The translations under genes and the position numbers were made by a program. This document shows, piece by piece, positions 17,265 through 25,753 of a DNA stretch of 64,000 nucleotides (positions are counted from its first letter, which is position 1; every line of letters begins with the position of its first letter). Origin of the DNA: Massilia agri. GTDB lineage: Bacteria > Pseudomonadota > Gammaproteobacteria > Burkholderiales > Burkholderiaceae_D. Under the pieces are notes generated by a model. It was not told the origin of the DNA, did not search any database, and was given only the letters and a program-made list of their open reading frames with translations. The DNA lies in contig NZ_JANUHA010000006.1 of assembly GCF_024753255.1 (NCBI RefSeq), forward strand, positions 1 to 64,000, given 5' to 3'.

Positions 17265-17463
17265 GACGCCTCCCGCTAGCGCCGTTCGACGTCGGCAGGA
17301 GTGCTGCGGGGGCGGGGGGAAACCATGGTCACCTCATGATGAAGCGTGAAGGAGCGGAAGGCGCAAGCGCATAAACCGCGTAGACCTTCGCATCGAGGGG
17401 AAGTTCCCGGAAGAAGACGAGGTGGTGGCGCGGGTCAACAGCGCGCCACCTTGTGGGGGCCGA

Positions 17464-18495
17464 TCAGGCGTCGGCCACCTTCAGCACCAGCTTGCCGAGG
17501 TTCTTGCCCTCGAAGAGCATCAGGAGCGCTTCCGGGAAGCGCTCGAAGCCTTCGGTCACGTACTCGATGCTCTTGACGCTGCCTTCGCGCATCCAGCCGG
17601 CCAGCGTCGCGACGCCCTCGGCATAGCGTGGCGCGTAGTCGAACACGACCATGCCTTCCATGCGCGCACGGTTCACCAGCAGCGACAGGTAGTTGGCCGG
17701 CCCCTTGACCTGGCTGGTGGCGTTGTACTGCGAGATGGCGCCGCAAATGACGATGCGCGCCTTCATGTTGATGCGGGTGAGGACCGCGTCCAGGATCTCG
17801 CCGCCGACGTTGTCGAAATAGACGTCCACGCCCTGCGGGCAGTGTTCCTTCAGGCCCGCATGCACGGCGCCCGCCTTGTAGTCGATGCAGGCGTCGAAGC
17901 CGAGTTCCTCGACCACGAAGCGGCATTTGTCCGCGCCGCCGGCGATGCCGACCACGCGGCAGCCCATCTTCTTCGCCACCTGGCCCACCGTCATGCCGAC
18001 CGCGCCGGCCGCGCCGGAGACCACCACGGTTTCACCAGGCTTGGGCTGGCCGACTTCGCGCAGGCCGAAGAAGGCCGTCATGCCGGGCATGCCGAGGGTG
18101 TTCAGCCAGGCCGTCAGGGGGGCGGCAGCCGGGTCGACCTTCGTGAAGGCGGCGGTCTTGTCGTCGGCCTGGCCGACCCAGTAGCGCTGCACGCCGGTGC
18201 CGCCGGCCACGTAGTCGCCTTCCTGGAAGCGCGGCGACTTCGAGGCCACCACGATGCCGAGGCCGCCGGCGCGCATGACTTCGCCGATCGCCACCGGGCG
18301 GATGTAGGACTTGCCCTCGTTCATCCAGCCGCGCATGGCCGGGTCGAGCGACAGGTAGAGCACCTTGACGACGATGCCGCCTTCGGGCGCTTCGCCCACG
18401 GCTTCTTCATGGAAGTCCCAGTCTTCGCTGCGCGGCATGCCCTGGGGGCGGGCGGCGAGGCGGAATTGCTGGTTCGGCGGGAATGCATTGGTCAT
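17464..18495 (-). CDS. NADP-dependent medium-chain oxidoreductase (CurA/PTGR-like)
   Basis: A 343-aa zinc-independent MDR enzyme of the leukotriene B4 dehydrogenase / CurA type, reducing alpha,beta-unsaturated carbonyls with NADPH. The cofactor segment VVSGAAGAVGMTVGQVAKKMG (split by the Rossmann turn) is clear, followed by GGADKCRFV and FDNVGGEILDAVL. The length and N-terminus (NQQFRLAARPQG) match the family. GGAGA precedes the ATG. It is divergent from yaeQ and probably monocistronic, with a role in detoxifying reactive enals. Confidence 0.9.
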   Translation of the reverse strand: MTNAFPPNQQFRLAARPQGMPRSEDWDFHEEAVGEAPEGGIVVKVLYLSLDPAMRGWMNEGKSYIRPVAIGEVMRAGGLGIVVASKSPRFQEGDYVAGGTGVQRYWVGQADDKTAAFTKVDPAAAPLTAWLNTLGMPGMTAFFGLREVGQPKPGETVVVSGAAGAVGMTVGQVAKKMGCRVVGIAGGADKCRFVVEELGFDACIDYKAGAVHAGLKEHCPQGVDVYFDNVGGEILDAVLTRINMKARIVICGAISQYNATSQVKGPANYLSLLVNRARMEGMVVFDYAPRYAEGVATLAGWMREGSVKSIEYVTEGFERFPEALLMLFEGKNLGKLVLKVADA

Positions 18496-18621
18496 TGTGG
18501 TCTCCGGGAGTGTTTTGGCAACGTGACTATACCGTTTCCGTCCACTCGCCGCGCGCCGCATGCGACAATAGCGGGCTGTCCCCTGTTTATCCATCCGCAT
18601 CGCACCCGTACGAGAACCCGC

Positions 18622-19164
18622 ATGGCGCTCAAAGCAACCATCTACAAAGCCGACCTGTCGATCGCCGACATGGACCGCAACTATTACGGCGACCACAGCC
18701 TCACCATCGCGCGCCACCCGTCCGAAACCGACGAGCGCGTGATGATCCGCGTTCTGGCCTTCGCCCTGCACGCCGACCCGGCCCTGGCCTTCACCAAGGA
18801 CCTGTTCGACGTCGAGGAACCGGCCATGTGGCTGAAGGACCTGACCGGCGCGATTCAGCTGTGGATCGAGGTCGGCCAGCCGGACGAGAAACGCCTGCTC
18901 AAGGCCGCCGGCCGCTCGGAAAAAGTCGTCGTGTACAGCTACAGCTCGACCAGCGACATCTGGTTCAAGGGCCTGGCCAAGGGCATCGACCGTGCGAAGA
19001 ACGTCTCGGTGGTGAACATCCCGAACGAGGCCAGCGTCCAGCTCGAGCGCATGGCCAAGCGCAATATGCAGCTGCAGTGCACGATCCAGGACGGCCAGGT
19101 GTGGCTGACCGACGGCGTCGACACCGTGCTGATCGAGCGCGAATACCTGCGCGGCGCGCCGTGA
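18622..19164 (+). CDS. YaeQ family protein
   Basis: A 180-aa member of the YaeQ family, a PD-(D/E)XK nuclease-like fold of unknown activity. It opens with MALKATIYKADLSIADMDRN and continues with FTKDLFDVEEPAMW, IQLWIEVGQPDEKRL and VVVYSYSS, all typical of the family. E. coli YaeQ was once linked to suppression of RfaH loss, but the biochemical role is unsettled. The gene stands alone. Confidence 0.9.
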   Translation: MALKATIYKADLSIADMDRNYYGDHSLTIARHPSETDERVMIRVLAFALHADPALAFTKDLFDVEEPAMWLKDLTGAIQLWIEVGQPDEKRLLKAAGRSEKVVVYSYSSTSDIWFKGLAKGIDRAKNVSVVNIPNEASVQLERMAKRNMQLQCTIQDGQVWLTDGVDTVLIEREYLRGAP

Positions 19165-19167
19165 AGC

Positions 19168-19173
19168 TATAAT
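19168..19173 (+). promoter_or_regulatory. Possible -10 box of copper chaperone gene
   Basis: TATAAT lies 30 nt before the ATG of the PCu(A)C gene and just after the yaeQ stop. I find no good -35 at 16-18 bp, so this rests on the -10 alone. Confidence 0.3.
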
Positions 19174-19203
19174 TTCCCTTCACTTCATTACTTATTGCAC
19201 GCC

Positions 19204-19653
19204 ATGAAACGTCAGCTTTTCGCCCTCATCGCCGGCAGCCTGTTGTCCAGCGCCGCGTTCGCCCAGGTCAGCGTTTCCGAGCCCTGGGTGCGCGCCACCG
19301 TGCCTGCCCAGAAGGTGACCGGCGCCTTCATGCGCGTCCATTCCGCCCTGCCTGCGCGCCTGGTCGGCGTGCAGGCCGACGTGGCCGGCCGCGCCGAGCT
19401 GCACGAGATGGCGATGGATGGCCAGACGATGCGCATGCGCCGGGTCGAGGCGATCGAGCTGCCCGCAGGGAAACCGGTCAATCTCGCCAGCGGCGGCTAC
19501 CACGTGATGCTGTTCGACCTGAAGCGCCAGGTGAAGGAAGGGGAGAATGTCGCCATCACCCTGACCGTGCAGGATGCGGGCGGGAAGAAGCAGGATGTGA
19601 AGGTGACGGCGCCGGTGCGTCCGCTGACCTACAGCGCCCATTCCGGCCATTGA
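19204..19653 (+). CDS. PCu(A)C-type periplasmic copper chaperone
   Basis: A 149-aa periplasmic protein of the PCu(A)C family, which delivers Cu(I) to the CuA site of cytochrome oxidase or scavenges copper. The signal peptide is MKRQLFALIAGSLLSSAAFA. The copper motif is complete: His/Met in AELHEMAMDGQTMRMR and the distal pair in GGYHVMLFDL. The tail adds two His residues (SAHSGH). The ATG at 19204 is preferred to an upstream TTG at 19195 because it gives a compact signal peptide. Confidence 0.92.
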   Translation: MKRQLFALIAGSLLSSAAFAQVSVSEPWVRATVPAQKVTGAFMRVHSALPARLVGVQADVAGRAELHEMAMDGQTMRMRRVEAIELPAGKPVNLASGGYHVMLFDLKRQVKEGENVAITLTVQDAGGKKQDVKVTAPVRPLTYSAHSGH

Positions 19654-19695
19654 CCGCTAGGCGGCCGGCGCGGCCGGCCACCAGACAAAACGCGA

Positions 19696-20475
19696 TCAGC
19701 GCGGCGCGGCCGCGATCCGGCGCGCATCTCCCGAACCCACGATCGACTTGCTCAGGCGCGGGTCGCCATAATAGTTGACGTCGCCCGAGCCGGCGATCGT
19801 CATGCTCAGCTCACTCTTCGCCCACACCGTCGCTTCGCCGGAACCGGCCACGCTCACGCTCGCGCTGTCCGACTGCACGCGGCCCATGTCCACGGTGCCC
19901 GAGCCGCCGATCGAGACCGACAGCTTGCGCGCGCGGCCTTCGCCGGCCTTGAAGTCGCCGCTGCCGCCCAGGTTCACCGCGACGGTATCGCTTTCCAGGC
20001 CGCGCACCTGGATGTCGCCCGAGCCGCCCAGGTCGATGTTCAGGCGCGGCGCGCGCAGGGCGTCGGCATCGATGGAGCCGGAGCCGCCCAGCGCCAGGCG
20101 CTCGATCTGGCGCGCGTTGACCACGATCTTCAGGTTCTTGGTCTTCAGGTTCAGGTTGCGCTTGCTGGGGCGGATCTTCAGCGTGCCGTTCTCGACCACG
20201 GTCTCGATCAGCGGCAGCACATTGTCATCGGTCTCGATGCTCACGCCTTCGCTGTCGCCCATGCGCAGTTCCAGCTTGCCCGGCACTTCCAGGGCCAGGC
20301 CGGTGAAGTGCGAGACCTGGCGCGCCTGGCGCTTGATGCTGCCGTTGCCCTGGACCTGTTCGCCACCCCAGGGCCAGCCGCCGGCCATCGAGGGTGCGGC
20401 GGCGCAGGCGAGGGCGGCGGCCAGGGCGGCCGGGACCAGGAGGGTGCGGAAGAGCGGGCGGGAGGTCTTGTTCAT
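19696..20475 (-). CDS. Head-GIN domain (DUF2807) secreted protein
   Basis: A 259-aa exported protein (signal peptide about residues 1-31) with a right-handed beta-helix DUF2807 domain. About seven GSGS/GSGD-type turns recur at near-regular spacing (LGGSGSID, LGGSGDIQV, LGGSGDFKA, IGGSGTVDM, VAGSGEATV, IAGSGDVNY, IVGSGDARR). These proteins are surface or periplasmic and of unknown role, sometimes called putative adhesins. AAGGAG precedes the ATG. It is convergent with the copper chaperone gene. Confidence 0.87.
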   Translation of the reverse strand: MNKTSRPLFRTLLVPAALAAALACAAAPSMAGGWPWGGEQVQGNGSIKRQARQVSHFTGLALEVPGKLELRMGDSEGVSIETDDNVLPLIETVVENGTLKIRPSKRNLNLKTKNLKIVVNARQIERLALGGSGSIDADALRAPRLNIDLGGSGDIQVRGLESDTVAVNLGGSGDFKAGEGRARKLSVSIGGSGTVDMGRVQSDSASVSVAGSGEATVWAKSELSMTIAGSGDVNYYGDPRLSKSIVGSGDARRIAAAPR

Positions 20476-20695
20476 GGTGGTCTCCTTGGATGGTGAGTGT
20501 CGATGGCCTCATCCTAGGGAAATGCCGGGTTCGCCGTATGCCGAATGCGACGAATTGCACACGTCTGGGACTGGAATGCGCATCGAGCGGACAGGCTGTC
20601 GCCCGGCCATGCGTCCCGCATGGCTATCCCGAACGCCCGGATTGCACTAGAATCGTGCGCTTTTTGCTCCGGCATGAAGCCGGGTGGAGCTAGCG

Positions 20696-21169
20696 ATGAA
20701 CCTGATTTTCCTCCTGATGGCCTTTTGCGTCGGCATGGCCATGTCGATCCAGGCGGCCGTGAACACCCAGCTGGCGTCCTCGATCGGCGCCAATTCCGTG
20801 GTCGCGGCCTTTGTTTCCTTTGCCTGCGGGACCATCGTGCTGGGCGGCGTGGCGCTCTCGCGGGGCGGCCTCGGCCCGACCTTCGCGGCCCTGGCCGGCC
20901 AGCCGGTCTGGAAGTTCGCCGGCGGCTTCCTGGGTGCGGCGTTTGTCTTCGGCACCGTGTTCCTGGCGCCGCGCATTGGCCTGCTGAGCCTGATCGTGCT
21001 GGTGATCGCGGGCCAGCTGCTCACCTCGATGGCGATCGACCACTTTGGCCTGATCAATATGGCGGTGAGAAAGGTGTCGAACGTGCGGGTGGCGGGGGCC
21101 TGCATCGTCGCCCTGGGCGTGGCTGTCACGATCTTCGGCGACCGTATCGTTGCGACATTAACACGCTGA
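20696..21169 (+). CDS. Small DMT-type transporter (DUF606/YdcZ family)
   Basis: A 157-aa integral membrane protein with about five hydrophobic helices, of the DUF606 branch of the drug/metabolite transporter superfamily. AGGQL-like and SIQAAVNTQLASSIG segments typical of the family are seen. Such half-size members usually work as dimers; the substrate is unknown. I chose the ATG at 20696, with GGAG 7 nt upstream; a GTG at 20684 is possible. Confidence 0.85.
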   Translation: MNLIFLLMAFCVGMAMSIQAAVNTQLASSIGANSVVAAFVSFACGTIVLGGVALSRGGLGPTFAALAGQPVWKFAGGFLGAAFVFGTVFLAPRIGLLSLIVLVIAGQLLTSMAIDHFGLINMAVRKVSNVRVAGACIVALGVAVTIFGDRIVATLTR

Positions 21170-21213
21170 ACATTTTTCTTTCAGTTTTGCAATCTTTCGG
21201 CGAGGCATGGTTT

Positions 21214-21219
21214 TATAAT
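21214..21219 (+). promoter_or_regulatory. Possible -10 box of PilT-like ATPase gene
   Basis: TATAAT lies 39 nt upstream of the ATG. TTGCAA is seen upstream but 21 bp away, which is too long for a normal spacer, so only the -10 is supported. Confidence 0.3.
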
Positions 21220-21257
21220 GTCCGGCACTGTCTAACCTTTAACCACGTGCCGGCCAG

Positions 21258-22379
21258 ATGGAATACCACCAGTCCTCGCAGATCCCCACCCTGTCGTATA
21301 TCGAGAACGAAGACCACCCGGTATTCGGGACCCTGGTCGAGCAGATCCTGCACCTGCTGAATTCCCGCCTGGTGTTCTCGGACATCATCATCCACCAGAA
21401 CAGCCCGCTGATGCTGCGCCAGCCGAAAGGCCTGGTGGCGGTCACGGATTCGCCGATCACCAAGGAAGAGCTGGAAGAATTCTTCGACGTCATCGAGCCG
21501 AACTGGGCCGAGCGCATCGCCGTGCGGGCCTTCGATCGCTCGATCGACCTGCACACGGCGCGCATCCGCGCCAACTGCTTCAGCTTCCAGGGCAAGAAGC
21601 GTCTGGGCTGCGTGATCCGCCGCTTCCCGAAGGAGCCGATCGCGCTGTCCGAACTCGGCCTGTGGCCGGACGAGCAGGAATTCGCGCGCCTCTCGAGCGG
21701 CCTCGTGCTGATCATCGGGGACACGTGTCAAGGCAAGTCGACCACGATCGCCTCGATGATCGACGAGATCAACAAGCAGCGCTCGGGCCACATCATCACC
21801 ATCGAAGACCCGGTCGAAACCCTGATTCCCCAGCGCAAGTGCATCATCACCCAGCGCGAAGTGGGGGTGGACGCCGACGTGGAAAGCTACTACCTTGGCG
21901 CCCTGGACGCGCTGCGCGAGCGCCCGGACGTGATCGTGATCGGCGAGATCCGCGACGCCGAGACGGCCCAGGAGGCGCTGGCCCTGGCCGAATCCGGCCC
22001 GCTGGTGTTCGCGACCCTGCACGCGCGCTCGACGGAACTCGGCCTGCAGAAGATGCTGCGCCTGCTGGGCAATTCGGAAGCCCAGGCCCAGGCGCTGGCG
22101 CATGCCCTGCGCGGCGTGCTGTGCCAGGCCCTGCTGCCGTCGAGCGAAGGCAACCGCTACCACCTGGCCACCGAATGCCTGGTCCCCAGCAGCGCCGTGA
22201 TGCGCATGATCGAGACCGGCGACGTGGGGGCGATTCGCGCTCACATGAACCTGGGCCGCGATCCGGGCTGCCACACGATGAACGCGGCGCTCGAGCAGCT
22301 GCTGGCGGCGCACAAGGTGCGCGTCGAGGACGCGCGTCATGCCACCACCGACCGCGTCGGGTTCGCCGACATGGTCTGA
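21258..22379 (+). CDS. Orphan PilT/PilU-like pilus retraction ATPase
   Basis: A 373-aa hexameric ATPase of the PilT/PilU group. The N-terminal PAS-like half (1-120) precedes Walker A at about 154-161, which reads GDTCQGKS where PilT has GPTGSGKS. The Asp box (TIEDPVE), Walker B (DVIVIGEIRD, 224-233) and His box (ATLHARST) follow. No pilin, assembly or other pil gene is within the window, so this is a detached ATPase. It may modify twitching or replace PilU. A DUF2200 gene follows 18 bp downstream. Confidence 0.87.
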   Translation: MEYHQSSQIPTLSYIENEDHPVFGTLVEQILHLLNSRLVFSDIIIHQNSPLMLRQPKGLVAVTDSPITKEELEEFFDVIEPNWAERIAVRAFDRSIDLHTARIRANCFSFQGKKRLGCVIRRFPKEPIALSELGLWPDEQEFARLSSGLVLIIGDTCQGKSTTIASMIDEINKQRSGHIITIEDPVETLIPQRKCIITQREVGVDADVESYYLGALDALRERPDVIVIGEIRDAETAQEALALAESGPLVFATLHARSTELGLQKMLRLLGNSEAQAQALAHALRGVLCQALLPSSEGNRYHLATECLVPSSAVMRMIETGDVGAIRAHMNLGRDPGCHTMNAALEQLLAAHKVRVEDARHATTDRVGFADMV

Positions 22380-22397
22380 CACTGGAAGGAGAGCGTG

Positions 22398-22745
22398 ATG
22401 GAACACCGCATCTTCAGCACGCCGTTCTCAAAAATCTATCCGATGTACGTGCAGAAGGCCGAGCGCAAGGGGCGGTCGCGCGCGGAGCTCGACCAGGTCA
22501 TCCGCTGGCTGACCGGTTATGACGAAACCGGCCTGCAGCGCCAGCTGGATGCGCAGGCCGACTTGCGCACCTTCTTCGCCGAGGCGCCCCGCATGCATCC
22601 GAACCGCACCCTGATCACGGGCCTGGTCTGCGGCGTGCGGGTGGAGGAGGTCGAGGATCCGCTGATGCGCAATATCCGCTACCTCGACAAGCTGGTCGAC
22701 GAACTGGCCAAGGGCAAGGCGCTGGAAAAGATCCTGCGCCAGTAG
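22398..22745 (+). CDS. DUF2200 domain protein
   Basis: A 115-aa cytosolic protein matching the DUF2200 family, with the conserved opening [20 protein letters not shown] and [15 protein letters not shown]. The function is unknown. I chose the ATG at 22398 over the GTG one codon earlier. It follows the PilT-like gene by 18 bp and is probably cotranscribed. It is convergent with the SDR gene, with 6 bp between stops. Confidence 0.87.
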   Translation: MEHRIFSTPFSKIYPMYVQKAERKGRSRAELDQVIRWLTGYDETGLQRQLDAQADLRTFFAEAPRMHPNRTLITGLVCGVRVEEVEDPLMRNIRYLDKLVDELAKGKALEKILRQ

Positions 22746-22751
22746 GCCGCG

Positions 22752-24206
22752 TCACTTCAGGCTGCGCAGCGCGTCTTCCAGGCGGGGATAGCGGAAGACA
22801 TAACCTTCCCCTTGCAGCCTGGCAGGCGCCACGCGCTGGCCTTCGAGCAGCAGATCCGATTGCTCGCCCAAAGCGGCACGCATCGGCCATCCCGGCGTCG
22901 GCATGAAACTGGGGCGTCGCCAGACGCGCGCGGCAGTTTCGCTGAAGCGTGCCTGGGTGACGCCCTCGGGCGCGGTGAAATTACTTGCGCCCGTCAGTTC
23001 CTGATCGATCCCCTTGCGCGCGCGCTGCCAGCGGTGGGCCATGCCGCGCACCACGTCGTCCACGTGGATCCACGACAGCCACTGCCGGCCGCTGCCCAGC
23101 CGTCCGCCAAGGCCCAGCAGGATGGGCAGCAGCATCATCGGCAGGGCGCCGCCCATGCCCAGCACCAGGCCGAAGCGCATGCACTCCACCCGCGTGCCGT
23201 GGCGCGCGGCGGCGCAGGCGGCTTCTTCCCATTCGCGGCACAGGTCCGACATGAACATGGGCTGGGGCGGGGAGTCCTCGCCCAGCGGCGTGTCGTCGCC
23301 GATGCGCTGGATGCCGTAGTAGCCGATCGCGGAAGCCGACAGCAACAGGAAGGGTTTGTGCTCTGCCTTGCCGATCCAGTCGGCCAGCGCGCGCGTCAGC
23401 TCGACGCGGCTGCGGCGCAGCGCCGCCTTGCGTCCTTCGGTCCAGCGCGGGCCGAGGATGCGGGCGCCGGCCAGGTTCACCACCACGTCGACCTGCGTGC
23501 TGGCCGGCAGTTCGTCCAGCGCGGCGACGCAACGCACCCGGCCGTCGAACAGCCAGGCGGCCTGCCTGGGCTGGCGGCTGAGGGCGATCACCGCATGGCC
23601 GTCGGCCAGCAGGGCGCGCACCAGGTGCTGGCCGACGAAGCCGGTGGCGCCGGTGACGAGCACCGTGCGTTTCGTCTCGTCGAAAAAGACCGGCGATGCG
23701 ACCACGCGCTTCATTCGGCGCATGGCGAGCAGGTCGCGCAGGCCGGACAAGGCAACACCGGCCCCGCACAGCACCAGGAAGGCGCTCAGCCAGCCCTGCG
23801 GGTTCCAGGCGAACGCCGTCGGCTGCGCCGCCCAGCCGGGCAGCAGCAAGGCCAGCAGGGCGATGAAGGCGCCGCCGTTGATCGCGAGGATGGTATGGGT
23901 GACCCGTTCGCTGGCCGGCAGCAGCCGGCTGCGGTCCTCCACCACGAAGTCCCACAGGGTGAGCCCGATCTCGACCGTGAAGGCGCCCGCCAGCACCCAG
24001 GCCCACAGGCCGTGCCACTCCCAGCAGGCCAGGCCGACGAAGAGCAGGCCGTAGATGGCCGCGCGCAGCGCATGGATGCCGAGTTCGCGGCGGGCGCCGG
24101 TGCGCTGGGGCAGGGCTTCGTTGAACTCGTGGTGGTACAGGGTATCGAAGGCGCCGAGGCAGCCCTGCAGGGCCATCAGCTGCAGCGCGAGCAGGTGGGT
24201 GTTCAT
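22752..24206 (-). CDS. Membrane-domain fused SDR epimerase (TIGR01777)
   Basis: A 484-aa fusion. Residues 1-165 contain four or so hydrophobic helices (DoxX-like membrane region). Residues about 178-480 form an atypical short-chain dehydrogenase of the TIGR01777/YfcH type. The NAD(P) motif TGATGFVG is at 185-192, VVNLAGARI and SASAIGYYG are typical family blocks, and the C-terminal DUF1731-like part follows. Its ATG overlaps the upstream membrane-protein stop (ATGA). It is the last gene of the GbsR-led operon. The substrate is unknown. Confidence 0.87.
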   Translation of the reverse strand: MNTHLLALQLMALQGCLGAFDTLYHHEFNEALPQRTGARRELGIHALRAAIYGLLFVGLACWEWHGLWAWVLAGAFTVEIGLTLWDFVVEDRSRLLPASERVTHTILAINGGAFIALLALLLPGWAAQPTAFAWNPQGWLSAFLVLCGAGVALSGLRDLLAMRRMKRVVASPVFFDETKRTVLVTGATGFVGQHLVRALLADGHAVIALSRQPRQAAWLFDGRVRCVAALDELPASTQVDVVVNLAGARILGPRWTEGRKAALRRSRVELTRALADWIGKAEHKPFLLLSASAIGYYGIQRIGDDTPLGEDSPPQPMFMSDLCREWEEAACAAARHGTRVECMRFGLVLGMGGALPMMLLPILLGLGGRLGSGRQWLSWIHVDDVVRGMAHRWQRARKGIDQELTGASNFTAPEGVTQARFSETAARVWRRPSFMPTPGWPMRAALGEQSDLLLEGQRVAPARLQGEGYVFRYPRLEDALRSLK

Positions 24207-24664
24207 GCCTGCTTCCCGGCAAGCGCCGCGGCGCGGTCGTGGCGCCACAGCCAGAGCAGCGGCGGCAGCATGGCGGCGAGGGCCAGCAGGTCGATCCACA
24301 CGTGCGGCCAGTAGCCGGCGCGCAGCGACACCAGCATGTCCTGCGGCGCCCACAGCAACAGGCCAGCGGCCAGCCACAGCCAGATGCGCGCCTGGCGCAA
24401 GCGGTCGGCCAGGTGGATCAGGGCGATCATCCACAGGGCCATCAGCAGCACCGTGGGCCCGAACAGCGACAGCCACCAAGCCTGCATCCGGCGCGCCTGG
24501 CCCGGCGCATCGGCCGGCCAGAAGGCGCCCGTGACGCCGGCGTGGTAGAGGTCGAAGGCCTCGCTCGAGGCGATCCAGGGCAGCAGGCCGCCCACCAGCA
24601 CGTGGAAAGCGGCGAGCGCCAGCAGCCAGCGGATCATCCAGGTGCGCACGACGTCATTGTTCAC
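24203..24664 (-). CDS. Four-helix integral membrane protein, unknown function
   Basis: A 153-aa inner-membrane protein with four predicted helices (about residues 10-30, 62-84, 90-108 and 120-140). I recognise no catalytic or transport motif. It lies 15 bp after the DCC gene and overlaps the membrane-SDR gene by 4 bp, so it probably acts with that fusion protein. Confidence 0.7.
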   Translation of the reverse strand: MNNDVVRTWMIRWLLALAAFHVLVGGLLPWIASSEAFDLYHAGVTGAFWPADAPGQARRMQAWWLSLFGPTVLLMALWMIALIHLADRLRQARIWLWLAAGLLLWAPQDMLVSLRAGYWPHVWIDLLALAAMLPPLLWLWRHDRAAALAGKQA

Positions 24665-24679
24665 GGTCTTCTCCAGGGC

Positions 24680-25096
24680 TTATTTTGCAAACGGGTGCTT
24701 CAGCGCGCAGGCGCCATCCTCGCAGCGCGGGGGCAGGCGGTAGCCGAGCCAGCGCGACATCGTGTAGCGGTGGCGGGCGAAGCTGCGGTAGGCCAATCCC
24801 AGGAAAGGACGCAGGAAGCGCACGCGCAAGGGCCATACCAGCCAGGCCCGGCCGACGAGGGTATAGGCGGCCAGCAGGCTGTCGATGCCGACCAGCAGGG
24901 CGCCGTCCGCCGTGCGGGCATGCGATTCGCGGTTGAGCGCCGCCATGTCGAGGCCGAGCGGAAGCGGGTCGAAGCCGTCCGCGGCGATGTCGACGAAAGC
25001 CAGGCGCCCGGCGCGGTTCCAGGACTGCAGGCGCGCCATCTCGGTGGCGCAGAAGGGGCAGCGGCCGTCGTAGTAGAGGGTGAGTTCGGCGTTCAT
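24680..25096 (-). CDS. DCC family thiol-disulfide oxidoreductase-like protein
   Basis: A 138-aa DUF393/DCC protein. The family signature YYDGRCPFC is at residues 8-16, with the two Cys spaced CxxC after the DxxC Asp. The RFLRP and YRSFARHRY segments are typical. It is thought to be thioredoxin-like, but the activity is not established. The start overlaps the end of the GbsR regulator gene by 4 bp. Confidence 0.87.
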   Translation of the reverse strand: MNAELTLYYDGRCPFCATEMARLQSWNRAGRLAFVDIAADGFDPLPLGLDMAALNRESHARTADGALLVGIDSLLAAYTLVGRAWLVWPLRVRFLRPFLGLAYRSFARHRYTMSRWLGYRLPPRCEDGACALKHPFAK

Positions 25097-25632
25097 GCAC
25101 GTTCCTTCGTGCCGGGCAGGAAGCGCGCCACCTTGCCGCCCATCTTGAGCATCTTCTGCAGGGTTTGCGGCGGCAGGCGCTGGTAATCCTCGAAGGTCGC
25201 GCTGAAGAGTTCGAGGAAGTCGAGCACGGTCTGCATGCGCGCCAGGGTCTCAGCCGGAAGCTCCTCGTCCTGCGAGCCCTCGATGGCGCACTCGCGCAGC
25301 AGGCTCAGGGTCGGGTCGATCTCGCGGCGCTTGCGCTCTTCCAGGATGACGCGGAAGATTTCCCAGACGTCCTGCAGGGCCGTGAAGTGGTCGCGCCGGT
25401 CGCCGAGCACGTGGGTCACGCGCACCAGCTTCCAGCTTTGCAGCTCCTTGAGGCTGTTGCTGACGTTGGAGCGCGCCACGCCCAGTGTCTCGACGATGTC
25501 GTCGGCGCTCAGGGGGCGCTCGGCCAGGTAGAGCAGCGCGTGGATCTGCGCCACGGTGCGGTTCACGCCCCAGCGGGTGCCCATCTCGCCCCAGTGCAGG
25601 ACGAACTTCTGTGCGGTTGGACTGAGCTTCAT
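25093..25632 (-). CDS. GbsR/MarR-type transcriptional regulator
   Basis: A 179-aa regulator of the GbsR subgroup of MarR-like proteins. A winged helix lies at about residues 25-90 (ADDIVETLGVARSNVSNSLKEL, then VLGDRRDHF), and a C-terminal helical dimer region follows. The family usually represses osmoprotectant, membrane or redox genes in response to a ligand. A GTG at 25641 is in frame, but the ATG at 25632 gives the usual N-terminus. A perfect palindrome at 25642-25665 lies 10 nt upstream, strongly suggesting autoregulation of this four-gene operon. Confidence 0.88.
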   Translation of the reverse strand: MKLSPTAQKFVLHWGEMGTRWGVNRTVAQIHALLYLAERPLSADDIVETLGVARSNVSNSLKELQSWKLVRVTHVLGDRRDHFTALQDVWEIFRVILEERKRREIDPTLSLLRECAIEGSQDEELPAETLARMQTVLDFLELFSATFEDYQRLPPQTLQKMLKMGGKVARFLPGTKERA

Positions 25633-25641
25633 TTTCTTCAC

Positions 25642-25665
25642 TAATTTCTGTCAATGCAGAAATTA
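25642..25665. promoter_or_regulatory. Palindromic operator upstream of GbsR-type gene
   Basis: TAATTTCTG (25642-25650) and CAGAAATTA (25657-25665) form perfect 9-bp arms around TCAATG. It is AT-rich in GC-rich sequence and ends 10 nt before the regulator start codon. The 9-mer GTCAATGCA at its centre recurs at 25686-25694, suggesting a second half site. Binding by the adjacent regulator is inferred. Confidence 0.6.
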
Positions 25666-25753
25666 AAGAATAAAATGAATGGAAAGTCAATGCAATTTCT
25701 CTCTCAGGCGTCGCCGACTGGCGCCGGGGCGCCAGGATCCTTGTGCGCACGGC

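Noticed and set aside
19661..19680. GGCCGGC-type inverted repeat between convergent genes
   Set aside because: It is GC-only sequence expected by chance in this genome and lacks a T tract.
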